From Arenibacter algicola (GTDB lineage: Bacteria > Bacteroidota > Bacteroidia > Flavobacteriales > Flavobacteriaceae), in NCBI RefSeq assembly GCF_000733925.1, contig NZ_JPOO01000003.1, forward strand, positions 1,302,001-1,366,000: a DNA stretch of 64,000 nucleotides, read 5' to 3'. Positions 63,672 through 64,000 of this stretch are shown in pieces; position 1 is the stretch's first letter, and each line of letters opens with the position of its first letter. The notes beneath the pieces were generated by a model. The model was given only the letters and a program-made list of their open reading frames with translations. It did not search any database and was not told the DNA's origin. The translations under genes and the position numbers were made by a program.

Positions 63672-63729
63672 CGTTTATCATAGAAATCAAAGAACCAATT
63701 GGCAGAGAGTAGCAATTAAAAGAATTATC

Positions 63730-64000
63730 ATGAAATACCAGTTAGTATCACATCACAAAAAAATACTTGCAGACACCATCACCCCTGTGAGTGTTTATTT
63801 AAAAATTAGAGATCGTTTCCCCAATAGTATTCTGCTGGAAAGTAGTGACTACCATGCCAATGATAATAGTTTTTCCTATATATGCTGCAACCCCATCGCT
63901 TCCATAAAAGTAGAAAACGAGACGGTCACCAAGCAGTACCCGGACGGGTCCATTGAGAAAACTAGTATCGGCCCACAAACGGACATCCCTGGTATTTTAC
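63730..64000 (+). CDS. trpE: anthranilate synthase component I, N-terminal part
   Basis: 90 residues visible, running off the window. The start TPVSVYLKIRDRFPNSILLESSDYH includes LLESS, the segment that forms the tryptophan feedback site in TrpE proteins, and the following SFSYICCNPIASIKV also fits the family N-terminal domain. The enzyme makes anthranilate from chorismate with TrpG. The trp leader upstream supports this against the related PabB or MenF; the remaining trp genes should follow beyond the window. Confidence 0.9.
   Translation, partial: MKYQLVSHHKKILADTITPVSVYLKIRDRFPNSILLESSDYHANDNSFSYICCNPIASIKVENETVTKQYPDGSIEKTSIGPQTDIPGIL

Overview
The window is chromosomal DNA of a Bacteroidota bacterium, most likely a marine member of the Flavobacteriaceae. 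The evidence is the EF-Tu/RpoB/RpoC sequences, several promoters of the Bacteroidota type (TTG, 18-19 nt, TAnnTTTG), A-rich starts without Shine-Dalgarno sequences except at rpsU, and many PorP/SprF and CHU_C-type proteins of the type IX secretion (T9SS)/gliding world. The genus call is inference.

Layout. 1-2519: end of an unknown gene, a short inverted-repeat element, a small conserved protein, mannose-6-phosphate isomerase, a 6-pyruvoyl-tetrahydropterin-synthase-like enzyme and type 1 IPP isomerase. 2786-23687: a minus-strand three-gene unit made of a giant 5957-residue secreted repeat protein, a CHU_C protein with TSP3 repeats and a PorP/SprF outer-membrane protein. This layout resembles the sprB-sprF gliding-adhesin locus but with a different repeat. 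24585-28481: two secreted Ig-like proteins that share an unusual C-terminal tail. 28836-36180: a second surface unit made of a repeat-rich CHU_C protein, a second PorP/SprF and a PorE-like TPR/propeller/OmpA protein. Over half of the first 36 kb is thus cell-surface protein, most of it built from tandem repeats.

36798-53963 is core information processing: prfC, a DUF3467 gene, then on the minus strand the conserved block tRNA-Thr(UGU)-Tyr-Gly-Thr(GGU)-tuf-tRNA-Trp-secE-nusG-rplKAJL-rpoB-rpoC, preceded by hpf, a Xer recombinase and rpsU. The tRNA order and anticodons match the Escherichia coli tufB operon. rpsU has a perfect Shine-Dalgarno sequence, an exception that makes sense because Bacteroidota ribosomes normally hide the anti-Shine-Dalgarno and bS21 takes part in hiding it.

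54032-64000 is metabolic and membrane genes: acyl-CoA dehydrogenase, a membrane-anchored helix-hairpin-helix protein, an amino-acid:cation symporter with a long secreted N-terminal extension, a K+ channel-PspC-DUF2851 unit, a rhodanese, a marR-nitroreductase-yceI unit with a palindrome on its promoter, and finally a trp leader (peptide with three consecutive Trp codons plus terminator) in front of trpE, which runs off the window.

Best candidates for something new: (1) the giant array, about 62 units each built from a constant half plus 3, 4 or 5 decapeptides, with large identical segmental duplications and no recognisable T9SS C-terminal domain, encoded next to a CHU_C protein and its SprF; (2) the common C-terminal tail of the two Ig-like proteins; (3) the symporter fused to extracytoplasmic beta and lipoyl-like domains; (4) the trp attenuator. 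No search was run; family names rest on recognised motifs.
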